DNA of 64,000 nucleotides from assembly GCA_028871475.1 (NCBI GenBank), contig JAGWMZ010000023.1, positions 1 through 64,000 on the forward strand. Direction: 5' to 3'. Positions 9,243 to 20,933 of the stretch are shown in pieces. The translations under genes and the position numbers were made by a program. Source of the DNA: Sphingomonadales bacterium. GTDB taxonomy: Bacteria; Pseudomonadota; Alphaproteobacteria; Sphingomonadales; Sphingomonadaceae. Each line of letters starts with the position of its first letter. Positions within the stretch are counted from its first letter, which is position 1. The notes under the pieces are model-generated. The model was not told the origin of the DNA. It was given only the letters and a program-made list of their open reading frames with translations, and did not search any database.

Positions 9243-9250
9243 GTCTATAC
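9243..9250. promoter_or_regulatory. HutC-type operator in the hutF / hutI divergent promoter region
   Basis: The 8-mer GTCTATAC matches the GntR/HutC-subfamily consensus GTnTAnAC exactly. It lies 26 bases upstream of hutF and 67 bases upstream of hutI, where it could block both divergent promoters. Binding is inferred from the consensus. Confidence 0.6.
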
Positions 9251-9316
9251 ATTATTGGCGATCGGTGCAATCACCTCCGCACGAGGACAGGCAAGACCGG
9301 CGACGGGATTCGAACC

Positions 9317-10534
9317 ATGCATTGCGACAGGCTCTGGAAAAACGCCCGGCTGGCGACGATGGCGGGGGAAGGCACCCGCGATGCGCGAGCTATGGGCCTG
9401 GTCGAGGACGGCGTGCTGGCCGAGCAAGGCGGCGTCATCCTTTACGCCGGTTCCGCAGCAGATGCCCCGTCCTTCATGGCGCGTGAGATGATCGATGTTG
9501 AGGGGCGCTGGATCACCCCGGGCCTCATTGATTGTCACACTCATCTCGTCTTCGCAGGCAATCGCTCGCGCGAGTTCGAGATGCGGCTCGAAGGAACCAG
9601 CTATGAGGAGATCGCGCGGGCCGGTGGCGGCATCCTCTCAACCATGGCCGCCACCCGCGCGGCGAGCGAGGATGAGCTTGTCGCCAGCGCCCTGCCTCGC
9701 CTTGATGCGCTGATCGCCGAAGGGCTCACCACCATCGAGGTCAAGTCCGGCTATGGCCTCGATACCGCCAGCGAATTAGCCCTGCTGCGTGCGGCGCGGC
9801 GTCTTGGGCGCGAACGCGCTGTGCGGGTTACCACCACCTTCTTGGGCGCCCATGCCCTGCCGCCCGAGTTCGCGGGTGACGCCGATGGCTACATCACCCT
9901 TGTCTGCGACGAAATGCTGCCGCGCGTCGCCGCCGAGGGTCTGGCCGATGCGGTCGATGCTTTTTGCGAAGGGATCGGCTTTACCCCCGCGCAGACCGAG
10001 CGCGTCTTCCTCGCTGCCAAGCGCCATGGCCTGCCGGTCAAGCTCCATGCCGAACAGCTCTCCAACCTGCGTGGCGCCGCACTCGCCGCGCGCCACGGCG
10101 CCCTTTCGGCCGATCACCTCGAGCATCTTGATGAGGCCGGCATCGCGGCCATGGCCAGCCATGGCACCGTGGCGTCGTTGTTGCCCGGCGCCTTCTATTT
10201 TTGTCGTGAGACCAAACTGCCGCCGGTCGATGGCCTTCGCGCGGCGGGCGTGCCCATCGCGCTCGCCACGGATTGCAACCCGGGCACCTCGCCGCTCACC
10301 TCGCTGCTGCTGACCATGAATATGGGGGCCACGCTGTTCCGCCTGACCGTGGCCGAATGCCTCCTTGGCGTCACCCGCAATGCCGCGCGGGCGTTGGGCT
10401 TGGCCACGCGCATCGGCACGCTCGAGCCGGGCAAGGCCTGCGACCTTGCCATCTGGGACATCGAGCGCCCGGCTGACCTTGTTTATCGCATGGGGTTCAA
10501 TCCGCTCCATGCGCGCATCTGGAGTGGACAATGA
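9317..10534 (+). CDS. hutI: Imidazolonepropionase HutI
   Basis: A 405-residue metallo-amidohydrolase that opens 4-imidazolone-5-propionate to N-formimino-L-glutamate. Metal site HTH in [15 protein letters not shown], substrate-contact YGLD region in [15 protein letters not shown] and ATDCNPGTS motifs. ATG 9317 gives the usual N-terminus ([13 protein letters not shown]); the frame is open further upstream but that part overlaps hutF. The stop overlaps the hutH start (ATGA). Confidence 0.95.
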   Translation: MHCDRLWKNARLATMAGEGTRDARAMGLVEDGVLAEQGGVILYAGSAADAPSFMAREMIDVEGRWITPGLIDCHTHLVFAGNRSREFEMRLEGTSYEEIARAGGGILSTMAATRAASEDELVASALPRLDALIAEGLTTIEVKSGYGLDTASELALLRAARRLGRERAVRVTTTFLGAHALPPEFAGDADGYITLVCDEMLPRVAAEGLADAVDAFCEGIGFTPAQTERVFLAAKRHGLPVKLHAEQLSNLRGAALAARHGALSADHLEHLDEAGIAAMASHGTVASLLPGAFYFCRETKLPPVDGLRAAGVPIALATDCNPGTSPLTSLLLTMNMGATLFRLTVAECLLGVTRNAARALGLATRIGTLEPGKACDLAIWDIERPADLVYRMGFNPLHARIWSGQ

Positions 10535-12060
10535 CCGATATCCTGCTCACCCCCGGCGAGGTTCGCCTTGGCGACTGGCGCGCGATCTATCGCGGCGCCG
10601 CGTTGAGGCTGGATCCGTCCTGCGCGCCGCGCATCGCGGGCAGTGCCGACGCGATCCAGCGCATTCTGGCCAAGGGTGAGCCCGTTTATGGGATCAACAC
10701 CGGCTTTGGCAAACTGGCCAGCGTGCGCATCGAGGATGCCGATCTTGCCATGCTCCAGCGCAATATTGTGCTCAGCCATGCCGCCGGAACGGGCGATCCT
10801 TCGCCAGTGGCCGTCATCCGCCTGATGATGGCACTCAAACTCGTCAGCCTGGCGCAGGGCGCATCGGGCGTGCGGCCCGAAACCGTGGCGCTGCTTGAGG
10901 CGATGCTGGCCAAGGGGCTGACCCCGGTGGTGCCCTGCCAGGGCTCGGTGGGCGCGAGCGGAGATCTGGCCCCGCTTTCGCATATGGCCGCCACCATGAT
11001 CGGCGTGGGCGAGATGATGCTGGGCGATGAGCGATTGCCCGCTGGCGAGGCATTGGCCCGCGCGGGTCTCGCCCCGCTCGAACTCGGTCCCAAGGAGGGA
11101 TTGGCTCTGCTCAATGGCACGCAGTTTTCGACGGCCAATGCGCTTGCGGGTCTGTTCGAGGCCGAGCTGCTGTTCCGCTCGGCCCTTGTTACGGGCGCGC
11201 TGTCGACCGAGGCGGCCAAGGGGTCCGACACGCCCTTCGACCCGCGCATCCACCAGTTGCGCCGCCATCGCGGCCAGATCGAGGTGGCTCAGGCCCTGCG
11301 CGCGCTCATGGCCAATTCCGCGATCCGCGCCAGCCATGTCGAGAACGATGCCCGCGTGCAGGACCCTTACTGCCTGCGTTGCCAGCCCCAGGTGATGGGC
11401 GCCGCGCTCGACGTGCTGCGTCAGGCGGCGACCACGCTTGAGATCGAGGCCAATGGCGTCTCGGACAATCCGCTGATTTTCCCCGAGGCCGATGAAGCGC
11501 TGTCAGGCGGAAATTTCCACGCCGAACCCGTTGCCTTTGCCGCCGACATGATCGCCCTGACCATTTGCGAGATCGGTTCGATTGCCGAGCGACGTCTGGC
11601 CATGCTGATCGACCCGGCGCTCTCGGGCTTGCCGGCTTTCCTCACGCCGCGCCCCGGTCTCAATTCCGGCTTCATGATACCGCAGGTGACAGCTGCCGCG
11701 CTGATTTCGGAAAACAAGCAGCGTGCCTATCCCGCCAGTGTCGATTCGATCCCGACCTCGGCCAATCAGGAGGATCACGTCTCGATGGCCGCGCATGGCG
11801 CGCGCCGCCTGATGGAGATGGCCGCCAATGCCACCGCCGTGCTCGGCATCGAGCTGCTGGCGGCCGTGCAGGGCATGGAATTCCACGCCCCGCTCACCTC
11901 CTCCTCGTGGCTTGAGGCGGCCCGCGCCCTGCTGCGCGCGCAAGTTCCCGCGCTTGCGGATGACCGCCATTTCCATCCTGATATGGAGGCGGCCAACAGG
12001 CTCATCCGCAGCGGCGCGCTGGCCGCCGTGGCGGGCGACCTCTTGCCGGACGTGTCATGA
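10531..12060 (+). CDS. hutH: Histidine ammonia-lyase HutH
   Basis: A 509-residue histidase that deaminates L-histidine to trans-urocanate. The Ala142-Ser143-Gly144 triad in [14 protein letters not shown] cyclises to the MIO electrophile; Tyr in [12 protein letters not shown] and the [11 protein letters not shown] segment are also present. Length matches the family. Four-base overlaps join it to hutI and hutG, so it is within one operon controlled from the promoter upstream of hutI. Confidence 0.97.
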   Translation: MTDILLTPGEVRLGDWRAIYRGAALRLDPSCAPRIAGSADAIQRILAKGEPVYGINTGFGKLASVRIEDADLAMLQRNIVLSHAAGTGDPSPVAVIRLMMALKLVSLAQGASGVRPETVALLEAMLAKGLTPVVPCQGSVGASGDLAPLSHMAATMIGVGEMMLGDERLPAGEALARAGLAPLELGPKEGLALLNGTQFSTANALAGLFEAELLFRSALVTGALSTEAAKGSDTPFDPRIHQLRRHRGQIEVAQALRALMANSAIRASHVENDARVQDPYCLRCQPQVMGAALDVLRQAATTLEIEANGVSDNPLIFPEADEALSGGNFHAEPVAFAADMIALTICEIGSIAERRLAMLIDPALSGLPAFLTPRPGLNSGFMIPQVTAAALISENKQRAYPASVDSIPTSANQEDHVSMAAHGARRLMEMAANATAVLGIELLAAVQGMEFHAPLTSSSWLEAARALLRAQVPALADDRHFHPDMEAANRLIRSGALAAVAGDLLPDVS

Positions 12061-12863
12061 CCGACTGGCTCGACATCCATCGCGGCGATGCGCCGCTGGT
12101 CCTTGCCTTTCCGCATACCGGCACCTTGCTGGCCGATGTCGAAGGCGCTTTCGTCTCGCCCTGGCTGGCCCGGCGCGATGCCGACTGGTGGGTCGATACG
12201 CTCTACGCCTTCGCGCAGGCGCTGGGCGCGACGACGGTGCGGACCCGCATCTCGCGCAGCGTGATCGACGTCAACCGCGATCCCTCCGGTGCCTCGCTCT
12301 ACCCCGGCCAGGCGACCACCGACCTGTGCCCGACGACGACCTTCGACGGCGAGCCGTTCTATGCCGGGGCCACGCCTGATGCAGCAGAAATCGCCCGGCG
12401 CCGCGCGCTCTGGTTCACGCCTTACCATGCCGCGCTCGAGGGCGAACTTACTCGCCTGCGTGATGCCCACGGCAAGGTCGTGCTTTACGATGCGCATTCG
12501 ATCCGCAGCCATGTGCCGCGCTTGTTCGATGGCGAGCTGCCCGTCTTCAACCTGGGCACCAATGGCGGTGTGACCTGCGACCCGGCGTTGGAGGCCGGGA
12601 TTGCCGCGATCTGCGCGCAATCGGGCCTGCCTCACGTCGTCAATGGCCGTTTTCGCGGGGGCTGGACCACGCGCCACTATGGCCGCCCGGCTGAAGGCCT
12701 CCACGCGGTGCAGATGGAACTGGCGATGCGTGCCTATCTTGACGAGCCTGCCATGCCCGATGCCAACAACTGGCCGCCGCCTTTTGCCGAGGGATGCGCC
12801 GCTGACGTCACCCAACATCTCAGCCGCATTGTGCAAGCCTGCCTTGCCTTTGCCCGCTCCTGA
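12057..12863 (+). CDS. hutG: N-formylglutamate deformylase HutG
   Basis: A 268-residue N-formylglutamate amidohydrolase, the last hut step (glutamate plus formate). Family signatures: [10 protein letters not shown] near the N-terminus, [20 protein letters not shown], and [15 protein letters not shown] containing metal-binding histidine. Start ATG overlaps the hutH stop in ATGA. It matches the HutF-based route rather than the HutG formiminoglutamase route. Confidence 0.94.
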   Translation: MTDWLDIHRGDAPLVLAFPHTGTLLADVEGAFVSPWLARRDADWWVDTLYAFAQALGATTVRTRISRSVIDVNRDPSGASLYPGQATTDLCPTTTFDGEPFYAGATPDAAEIARRRALWFTPYHAALEGELTRLRDAHGKVVLYDAHSIRSHVPRLFDGELPVFNLGTNGGVTCDPALEAGIAAICAQSGLPHVVNGRFRGGWTTRHYGRPAEGLHAVQMELAMRAYLDEPAMPDANNWPPPFAEGCAADVTQHLSRIVQACLAFARS

Positions 12864-12898
12864 CTGCCCTTTCAGATCCCAGCCCAAGGAACGCCTCC

Positions 12899-14566
<1,668 letters not shown>

Positions 14567-14572
14567 GGCGTC

Positions 14573-15775
14573 TTAACGCCGGGCCCGCCGCGCCCGGCGT
14601 TTTTTCGCCCAGAGCAGCACGCCGGTGATGCTGAGCATGGTGACGGCAAGGCCCATCGCGCTCACCGCCAATTGCCATGCCGGGCCGAAGACACGCGCCA
14701 TATGCAGGGCCTCGATCCAGTCGGTGAAGCGGCTGGCGGGCGGGGCGGTGTCGGCCAGTTGGGTCCCGATCAGCTGGCCGGTGTCACTGTCAAAGGCGAG
14801 ACGCGAGCTGCCACCTTCCTCGGCAATCGTCCCCCTTGTCGTGAACCCATAGACATAGGCCCTTGAACCCGGCACCGGCCAGAGCCAGCGCAAGCCGGGG
14901 GCCAGCGCCACATGGGCGCGCTGCGCTTCCTGTCGTGCCAGCTCTTGGCCTCGCCGTTCTGCCGCCTCCAGCCCCAGCTTCGGTGCCCCGCGCGGCGTTT
15001 CCGAGACGCGACCGGCCAAAAGTGCGGCATCGTCGCGCGCGCCAAGTGCCCTGGCCGCCGGGCCATAGACCGTCGGCAGGTTGAACGCGACGCTGGAGAG
15101 GGCGAACACCAGCAGGATCGGCCACACCCACAAGCCGCCCGCACGATGCAGATCGAAGGTCAGCTTGTGGGACGATGCGCCCCATCGGATTGTCCATGCC
15201 GGTTTCCAGCGTGACAGCCACCCTGATGGCTGCGGCGCGGGGCGCACCGCGCGAAGCGGGAAGGTGAGGTAGAAGCCCACGAAACAGTCAAAGGTCCATA
15301 CCAAGGCCGCCAGCCCCATCAGCAGCGTGCCGTAGCTGCCCAATGCCAGCGAATAATGCAGCCGATAGACAAAGGGCATGAGATTGCTGACACCCTGCGT
15401 GATGTCGCCCCAGCGGCGATGGCCCAGCTCGCGACCGGTGCAGGGGTCGATGAACAGCTCGTCCCAATCGGGCGCCTGTCCCGCATCGCTCCAGCCGACC
15501 CTGACGCGCAGCGAGCGGCCCGGCGTGAGGGTCAGCGGCAGATAGGTGATACGCATTCCCGGATGGTGCCCCAGCACCACCTGGGCAAGGCTTGCGGCAT
15601 CACGCGGCGCATCGCATGGCGGGGCGCGCAGCAGTTGCGGCGCGATCGCGGCCTCGATGGAGTCCTCCCACGCCAGAGCCGTGCCCGTAAGCCCGGCGAT
15701 CGCCACGAACAGGGCGATGCTCAACCCCGCCCAGCGGTGAACCACCACCCAGACTTTGCGCGCCATCACCGGCAT
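14573..15775 (-). CDS. PepSY-domain membrane protein linked to iron uptake
   Basis: A 400-residue PepSY-associated TM protein: N-terminal membrane helix (about 10-35), PepSY region around residues 40-110, paired helices near 140-170, another helix near 213-232 after HKLTFDLHRAGG, and a C-terminal helix (about 370-392) followed by a basic tail. Members encoded beside siderophore receptors are thought to be inner-membrane ferric-reductase-like or uptake partners. It begins 20 bases after the siderophore-type receptor gene, so the two probably form an operon under the Fur-like box at 18099. The exact biochemical activity is unproven. Confidence 0.85.
   Translation of the reverse strand: MPVMARKVWVVVHRWAGLSIALFVAIAGLTGTALAWEDSIEAAIAPQLLRAPPCDAPRDAASLAQVVLGHHPGMRITYLPLTLTPGRSLRVRVGWSDAGQAPDWDELFIDPCTGRELGHRRWGDITQGVSNLMPFVYRLHYSLALGSYGTLLMGLAALVWTFDCFVGFYLTFPLRAVRPAPQPSGWLSRWKPAWTIRWGASSHKLTFDLHRAGGLWVWPILLVFALSSVAFNLPTVYGPAARALGARDDAALLAGRVSETPRGAPKLGLEAAERRGQELARQEAQRAHVALAPGLRWLWPVPGSRAYVYGFTTRGTIAEEGGSSRLAFDSDTGQLIGTQLADTAPPASRFTDWIEALHMARVFGPAWQLAVSAMGLAVTMLSITGVLLWAKKRRARRARR
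14575..14605 (+). terminator. Intrinsic terminator of the hutIHGU operon
   Basis: Perfect ten-base-pair stem AACGCCGGGC (14575-14584) with GCCCGGCGTT (14592-14601), seven-base loop, then six T residues on the plus strand. It overlaps the last codons of the convergent PepSY gene. Confidence 0.9.
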
Positions 15776-15794
15776 CGTGGCCGTGTCCCGCCGC

Positions 15795-17978
15795 TTACCA
15801 GTGCCAGCTCAGCGTGCCCTGCACGGTGCGGCGCTGGCCGTACCAGCACCAGGCGTCATAGGCGGGATAAAGGTAGCAGCTCGTCAGATAGGCCTTGTCG
15901 AACAGGTTGGTGACATTGACCACCAGCGCCATGCCCCGCATCCGCGTGTCGAGATGCGCCAGATCGTAATGCAGCGCGGCATCGACCAGCGTGTAGGAGG
16001 GCGTGTAGTACTGGCGATAGTCATTGCCGGTCAGCGTCTCGTCGAACACCCCGCCATAGACCCGGCTGACATGGCGCAGCCCCGCGCCCAGATTGAGCCC
16101 GGTGAGGGGGCCTGCCTTGGCCGTCCAGTCGAGGTTGATCGCCAGATTGCCGTCGCCCGCGCCGATCAGCCCGCCCCCGACATAGCGCGCATCGGCATCG
16201 GCCACATCGCGCACACGTTGATGGCTATAGGCTGCGCGCAGGTTGAAACCGTGGGGCAGCGGCGCCTTGGCCTCGACCTCGAAGCCTGCCGAACGATAGG
16301 TGCCGTTCTGCGTTGCCAGAAAGGTGACCGGATCGGTGCTGACCACGTTGGATTGCTCGATGTGGAACCACGCCGCGCTGACCAGGATCGGACTGCCCTC
16401 TGGCTGGAACTTCACGCCCAATTCGACCTGCTTGCCGGTCGAGGGCTTGGCAAGACCGCCGGTGGCCAGTGTGGCGCTCTGCGGCTCAAAGGAGGTGGCA
16501 TAGCTGGCATAGGGCGCCAGGCCGATGCCGGTCTTGTAAAGCAAGCCGGCGCGCCCCGTAAACCGGCGGTCGTTCTGGATGTTGGTGCCGTCCTCGGTGC
16601 GGGCCCAGTCATGCCGGCCCGACAGCAGCAGTCTCAGCCCGCCCCAGCTGATCGTATCCTGCGCATAAAGGCCGGTCTGGCGCTGATGGATGTTGTAGGT
16701 TGAGGGCGTGGCATAGCCGGTGCCATAGCCCGGCACGGTATAGGGCGTCTGCGGGACAGGCTGCGTGCCATAGACGGGCGTGAAAGCGTTGATGTCATTG
16801 GCCGCGCCGAATGCGGCGACCTCATAGGAATGGGCCGTCTGATAATCCACGCCGACGAGCAGCGCATGGGTGAGCGCCCCGGTGGTGAAGCGGCCGGAGA
16901 GTTGGTTGTCGAAGGTCCAGTTGTCGAGGGTTTCGTGGGTGGCATAGCTGCCGCGGCTGAAGGTCGTCATCGCCGTATTGGTGGGCACGCCGGTTTCATA
17001 GACCGCGCCAAGGTCGCTGCCGACATGCTGGTAGCGACCGCTGGCCCGCAGCGCCCATCCCCCGCCCAGATCGCGGTTGAGGATATAGGTGCCCGCCACC
17101 TGGTCGCGCCGAAAGAAATTGTCGGGCTCGCCATCGGCATAGGTGGTGGCGATCGTGCCGCTGGGGTTGTGAAACAGCGTGCCATAACCGGGCGCGCCGC
17201 TGTAATTGCCGTTCTTGGGGTCGTGGGAATAGGCGCCCAGCACGGTCAGCGAGGTGGCGCTGTCGAGTTTGAAGGTGGCAGCGCCGCTCAGCGTCTGGCG
17301 CGCGCGGCTGCCATAGGTCTGCTGGGTGTCGGCGCCGTTGATGCTGCCATAGAGGCGCAGGCCCACCGCATCCGACAGCTTGCCGCCGACATCGGCATCG
17401 ACCCGGTAAAGATCATAGGTGCCATAGGTCCCCGCGACCGAGCCGTAGAAGGCCTTGTCGAGCGGCAGCTTGCTGGTCATGGCGACGAGGCCGCCGGGAC
17501 TGGACTGACCATAGAGCGCCGAGGCCGGGCCTTTGATCACCTCGATGCTGTCGAGCCGCGACAGATCGATCTGCGGCGCGGCATAGCCCGAGGAACTGGC
17601 AAACTGCTTGAGCCCGTCGAGATAGACGGGGGCGTCAAAGCCGCGCAGCTTGAACTGATCGTAGATTTCCGCGCTGGCGCCGCGTGTTTCGGGGGTGACG
17701 CCTGCCACATAGCGCAGCGACTGGTTGAGATTGGCCAGCCCCAGCGCGCTGATGTCGCTGGCGGAGATGACACTGATTGACTGCGGCGTTTCGGCCAGGG
17801 GTAGCGCGGTTTTGGTGGCCGCGCTTTGCGCGATCTCCTTGTGGCCCATCACCAGAATGTCATCGGGGGCGGTTTCCTCCTTCGCGTCATCGGATGGTGC
17901 GGTGGCCGGGGCGGCCATGGCATGGGACGACAGGGCAGCCAGTGACAGGCCGGCCAGAGCGAAGTGGATGAAGCGCAT
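15795..17978 (-). CDS. TonB-dependent siderophore receptor
   Basis: A 727-residue outer-membrane receptor: signal peptide (MRFIHFALAGLSLAALSSHAMA), a TonB-box-like DDILVMG, plug domain (about 45-155: PLAETPQSISVISASDI... LRGFDAPVYLDGL... IEVIKGPASALYGQSSPGG), and a beta-barrel ending in the C-terminal tryptophan of GTLSWHW. The plug sequences are those of FhuA/FpvA-type ferric siderophore receptors. The ATG at 17978 is preceded by AGGGA. The PepSY gene follows. Substrate siderophore unknown; no biosynthesis genes lie beside it. Confidence 0.92.
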   Translation of the reverse strand: MRFIHFALAGLSLAALSSHAMAAPATAPSDDAKEETAPDDILVMGHKEIAQSAATKTALPLAETPQSISVISASDISALGLANLNQSLRYVAGVTPETRGASAEIYDQFKLRGFDAPVYLDGLKQFASSSGYAAPQIDLSRLDSIEVIKGPASALYGQSSPGGLVAMTSKLPLDKAFYGSVAGTYGTYDLYRVDADVGGKLSDAVGLRLYGSINGADTQQTYGSRARQTLSGAATFKLDSATSLTVLGAYSHDPKNGNYSGAPGYGTLFHNPSGTIATTYADGEPDNFFRRDQVAGTYILNRDLGGGWALRASGRYQHVGSDLGAVYETGVPTNTAMTTFSRGSYATHETLDNWTFDNQLSGRFTTGALTHALLVGVDYQTAHSYEVAAFGAANDINAFTPVYGTQPVPQTPYTVPGYGTGYATPSTYNIHQRQTGLYAQDTISWGGLRLLLSGRHDWARTEDGTNIQNDRRFTGRAGLLYKTGIGLAPYASYATSFEPQSATLATGGLAKPSTGKQVELGVKFQPEGSPILVSAAWFHIEQSNVVSTDPVTFLATQNGTYRSAGFEVEAKAPLPHGFNLRAAYSHQRVRDVADADARYVGGGLIGAGDGNLAINLDWTAKAGPLTGLNLGAGLRHVSRVYGGVFDETLTGNDYRQYYTPSYTLVDAALHYDLAHLDTRMRGMALVVNVTNLFDKAYLTSCYLYPAYDAWCWYGQRRTVQGTLSWHW

Positions 17979-18098
17979 GAGCAGTTCCCTGAACGGCGCC
18001 CGGGCGAGGGCGCACAGCCTTGTCCGCCGGTATGAGGCCGACGGGGTGGTGGATGATGGGCGAGTGAAAGCCGTGTGGTGGCGTTGCATCGGCGCTAA

Positions 18099-18113
18099 TG
18101 CTATTAATTCGCA
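18099..18113. promoter_or_regulatory. Fur-like box upstream of the siderophore receptor
   Basis: TGCTATTAATTCGCA is a near-palindrome with 7-1-7 symmetry (TGCnATT/ATTnGCA), about 120 bases upstream of the receptor start. The form resembles alphaproteobacterial Fur sites; binding is inferred. Confidence 0.45.
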
Positions 18114-18174
18114 AATGCAAGTTTAAAAATAGACGGTGGCACCCGCCGGGATGACCGCCACCACCGGCATCCGA

Positions 18175-18981
18175 TCAGGCGGATGGAGCCAGCGGATGGC
18201 CGCTGATGAAATCCCGGATCAGATCGGCCAGTTCGCCCGGCGCCTCCAGAGGCGAGAGATGGCCGATGCCGGGCAGGATCTGCAGTCTGGCATGGGGCAG
18301 GCGCGTCATCAGCTCTTGCCGAAGAACCGCGGGCGGATCGACCCGGTCTTCCTCACCCGAGATGACAAGGGTGGGGACCGCGATCCGGGCGACCGCTTCG
18401 CTGATGTCCTCCTGGCTGGCGACAAGCGGCCAGGCGGCCTTGGCGGCGGGCGATCCCTGCAGGCTGTCGCCAATGACGGTTTCCAGATCTTCAGGCAGCA
18501 GCGGGGCAGACGTCAGCACCTGCTCGACGGTGGCGATGATGCTTTCGCGGCTGTCATAGGCGCTGACCATGCCCTGTCTGACGGCAAGCGGCATGCCCAT
18601 GGGCGACGGCGGCGAAGGCGCGACCAGCACCAGCCCCGCCAGCCCGACCGGACGGCGCGAGGCCAGCAGTTGCGCGACCTTGCCCCCCATCGAATGGCCG
18701 ACCAGGACATAGTGGTCGAGGGCAAGGCTTTCGATCACCCTTTGGGCATCATCGACCAGATCGGCCAGCGCATAGCCATCAGCGGGTTTGTCCGACTGCC
18801 CCCAGCCACGCTGGTCGATCGCGATGGTGCGAAAGTCGGGGGTCAGGGCCTGTGTGACATGACGCCATGTGCGCGACGAGCCGCCCCAATAGTGAAGGAA
18901 GACCAGCGCTGGAATGCCCGTTTGCGAGCCCGCCCCGAGATCCTCGACATGAAGTTTGATGCTGTTTGAGACGGTGGTCAT
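18175..18981 (-). CDS. Alpha/beta hydrolase
   Basis: A 268-residue alpha/beta-hydrolase-fold enzyme. Nucleophile elbow GHSMGG with Ser97; oxyanion region FLHYWGGSSRTW; acid in SGEEDRVDPP; catalytic histidine in PGIGHLSPLEAP. No signal peptide, so cytoplasmic. ATG 18981 has GGGAGA eight bases upstream. It follows the HD-domain gene by 36 bases and both are divergent from the GlxA-type regulator, which suggests a small catabolic or detoxification unit acting on a nitrile, amide or ester; the substrate cannot be named. Confidence 0.82.
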   Translation of the reverse strand: MTTVSNSIKLHVEDLGAGSQTGIPALVFLHYWGGSSRTWRHVTQALTPDFRTIAIDQRGWGQSDKPADGYALADLVDDAQRVIESLALDHYVLVGHSMGGKVAQLLASRRPVGLAGLVLVAPSPPSPMGMPLAVRQGMVSAYDSRESIIATVEQVLTSAPLLPEDLETVIGDSLQGSPAAKAAWPLVASQEDISEAVARIAVPTLVISGEEDRVDPPAVLRQELMTRLPHARLQILPGIGHLSPLEAPGELADLIRDFISGHPLAPSA

Positions 18982-19017
18982 GAGAAGTCTCCCGGAACAG
19001 ATGAACATGCGCGCTGG

Positions 19018-19659
19018 TCAGCCGTGCCATTGCGAGCAGCGGATGACGGAGCAGAAGTTGCCGCGATGAAACTGCGGTTCTTTGTCGGCGATGACATCTG
19101 CCTTGACGTTGCCGAAGGTCGTGTCGGGCTTGTGTTTGATGCCGTCATAGAAGGCCTGGATGATGTCCTCCTTGAAGGCCGGGCTGCGTGGGAAGGCAGC
19201 CACCACCGCCTCGCGCACCGCATCGGGATAGCGGTCATAGCTCAGGCCCAGCACATCCATCTCGACGCCGGCCGTGGTCAGCGCGATCACCGGATGCATG
19301 AATTCGGGCACGCCGGGCGTGGTGTGCAGGGCGATCCCGGTCCAGACCTTCTCGATGTCGGAAGGGTCAATGTTGTAGCTTTGCAGAAAAGCGCGGGCGG
19401 CATTGGCGCCATCGACTTCAAAACGCAGGTCCGCGCTGCTGTGCGAGGGCATCAGGCCCACATCATGGAACATCGTTGCCGCATAGAGCAGTTCGGGGTT
19501 GAAGGAGAGGCCGCGCTGCTGTCCGGCAAGGGCGCCGAAGAAATAGACCCGGCTCGAATGGTTGAAGAGCAGTTCGGTTTCCGTGTCGCGGATGAACTGG
19601 GTGATGGCGCGTGCCAGCGCGCTGTCGGGGATGGCGATGCCGTTGATGGGGGCGGTCAT
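19018..19659 (-). CDS. HD-domain protein, cyanamide-hydratase-like
   Basis: A 213-residue HD-superfamily metal-dependent hydrolase. Metal ligands visible are His34 (LLFNHSSRVYFFGA), His65-Asp66 (MFHDVGL) and later histidines (ALHTTPG, MHP). The NHSSRVYFFG and FHDVGL patterns are those of the fungal cyanamide hydratase / Ddi2 group, which hydrates cyanamide to urea. The assignment to that group is by motif only. ATG 19659 was chosen because upstream residues are not conserved-looking. Cotranscribed with the alpha/beta hydrolase and divergent from the regulator at 19920. Confidence 0.75.
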   Translation of the reverse strand: MTAPINGIAIPDSALARAITQFIRDTETELLFNHSSRVYFFGALAGQQRGLSFNPELLYAATMFHDVGLMPSHSSADLRFEVDGANAARAFLQSYNIDPSDIEKVWTGIALHTTPGVPEFMHPVIALTTAGVEMDVLGLSYDRYPDAVREAVVAAFPRSPAFKEDIIQAFYDGIKHKPDTTFGNVKADVIADKEPQFHRGNFCSVIRCSQWHG

Positions 19660-19919
19660 GGGGTCGTCTCTGTCTATGCGGACGCATCCCGGCCTTCTGC
19701 GCAAGCAGGCATGGGGGATGGAGGGTGCCGCTGTTGAAAAGATGGGGCCTTTTGGGCTTCGGAAGGGCTGCGCGCCCTGCACGATCTCCATCGCAGGATT
19801 GTGGTTTGGCAGCAATTGCCGTAAACCTGTAGAAACTGCCAAGCGTGTGTGATAAGCTGCCCGCACCACCTTTCAGACCGCCAACAGCGGCGAACCAGCT
19901 TACAAGGACCAAGGCACCG

Positions 19920-20885
19920 ATGGCGCAAAGGAAGGTTGCCCTCGTCATGTTCGAGGGCGTTCAGGCGCTGGACGTGGCTGGCCCGCTCGATGTTTTTGCG
20001 GTGGCCAATGATTTCCTGCCGCAAAAGGACCGCTATCGATGCCTGCTGGTTTCAGGCCATACGCAGCCGGTGCGAAGCTCGAACGGTATGCAGATGACCG
20101 CCGACCTCAGCTTTGAGGAGGCGGACCGCGTCTTCGATACGGTCCTCGTCGCCGGAGGGCCGAACCTGCCGAACAGTCTTGCCGATGATGCCATGTCTGC
20201 CTGGTTGCAGACATGGGGCGTGCGGGCCCGGCGCTATGGGTCGATCTGCACCGGGGCCTTCGTGCTTGGCCGGGCCGGGCTGCTCGACGGGCGGACCGTG
20301 ACCACGCACTGGCTCTGCTCCGCGCAGCTTGCCGCCCAATTCCCCGCAGCGCGCGTCGAACACAACCGCATCCACGCCCGTGATGATCGCCTTGTCACTT
20401 CAGCCGGCATCACCGCCGGGATCGATCTCAGCCTGGCGCTGGTCGGCGAGGATCATGGCCCGGACATATCGCTTTCCTGTGCCAAGGCTCTGGTTGTGGT
20501 CGCCCAGCGGCAAGGTGGGCAATCCCAGTTCAGCCCGCTGCTGCTGCCCGTCAAGGCCCCCGACACGCCGTTGGGCAAGGTCCAGGCCTATGTCATGGAG
20601 CATTTGCGCGAGGCGTTTCCTGTCGAGCGTCTGGCCCAGATCGCCGGGATCAGTCCGCGCAGCATCGCCCGGCTGTTCGTGCGCGATCTGGGGGTGACCC
20701 CCCATGAGTATGTCGAGGGCGTTCGCCTCGATCAGGCCCGCAATCTGCTCGAATCCTCGGACGCAGCGCTCAAGGCGGTTGCTTTCGACTGCGGCTTTGC
20801 GAGCCCCGATCAAATGCGCAGCGCTTTTCAGCGGCGGCTGGATGTCACGCCGCAGCAGTATCGCGCCAGTTTCAGGACGATGTGA
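19920..20885 (+). CDS. GlxA-family transcriptional regulator (DJ-1/PfpI plus AraC HTH)
   Basis: A 321-residue two-domain regulator. Residues about 5-175 form a DJ-1/PfpI-like domain (VALVMFEGVQALDVAGPLDVF; cysteine in SICTGAFVLGRAGLL); residues about 220-318 are an AraC-type double helix-turn-helix (ERLAQIAGISPRSIARLFVRDLG... AFDCGFASPDQMRSAFQRR). ATG 19920 has AAGGACCAAGG upstream. The divergent HD-protein/hydrolase pair is the likely target. Confidence 0.9.
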   Translation: MAQRKVALVMFEGVQALDVAGPLDVFAVANDFLPQKDRYRCLLVSGHTQPVRSSNGMQMTADLSFEEADRVFDTVLVAGGPNLPNSLADDAMSAWLQTWGVRARRYGSICTGAFVLGRAGLLDGRTVTTHWLCSAQLAAQFPAARVEHNRIHARDDRLVTSAGITAGIDLSLALVGEDHGPDISLSCAKALVVVAQRQGGQSQFSPLLLPVKAPDTPLGKVQAYVMEHLREAFPVERLAQIAGISPRSIARLFVRDLGVTPHEYVEGVRLDQARNLLESSDAALKAVAFDCGFASPDQMRSAFQRRLDVTPQQYRASFRTM

Positions 20886-20933
20886 AACCGGGGAGCAACA
20901 TCGCGGCGCAAGGGCCTGACTGTGCAGGCCTTG

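Noticed and set aside
9305..9316. GGGATTCGAACC resembling a tRNA T-arm or attachment site
   Set aside because: No cloverleaf is formed around it, and it sits just ahead of the hutI start; the match is only about 12 bases and does not continue into the tRNA-Asn sequence.
11775..12887. Long minus-strand frame opposite hutH and hutG
   Set aside because: Shadow of two well-supported hut genes; typical of high-GC DNA.
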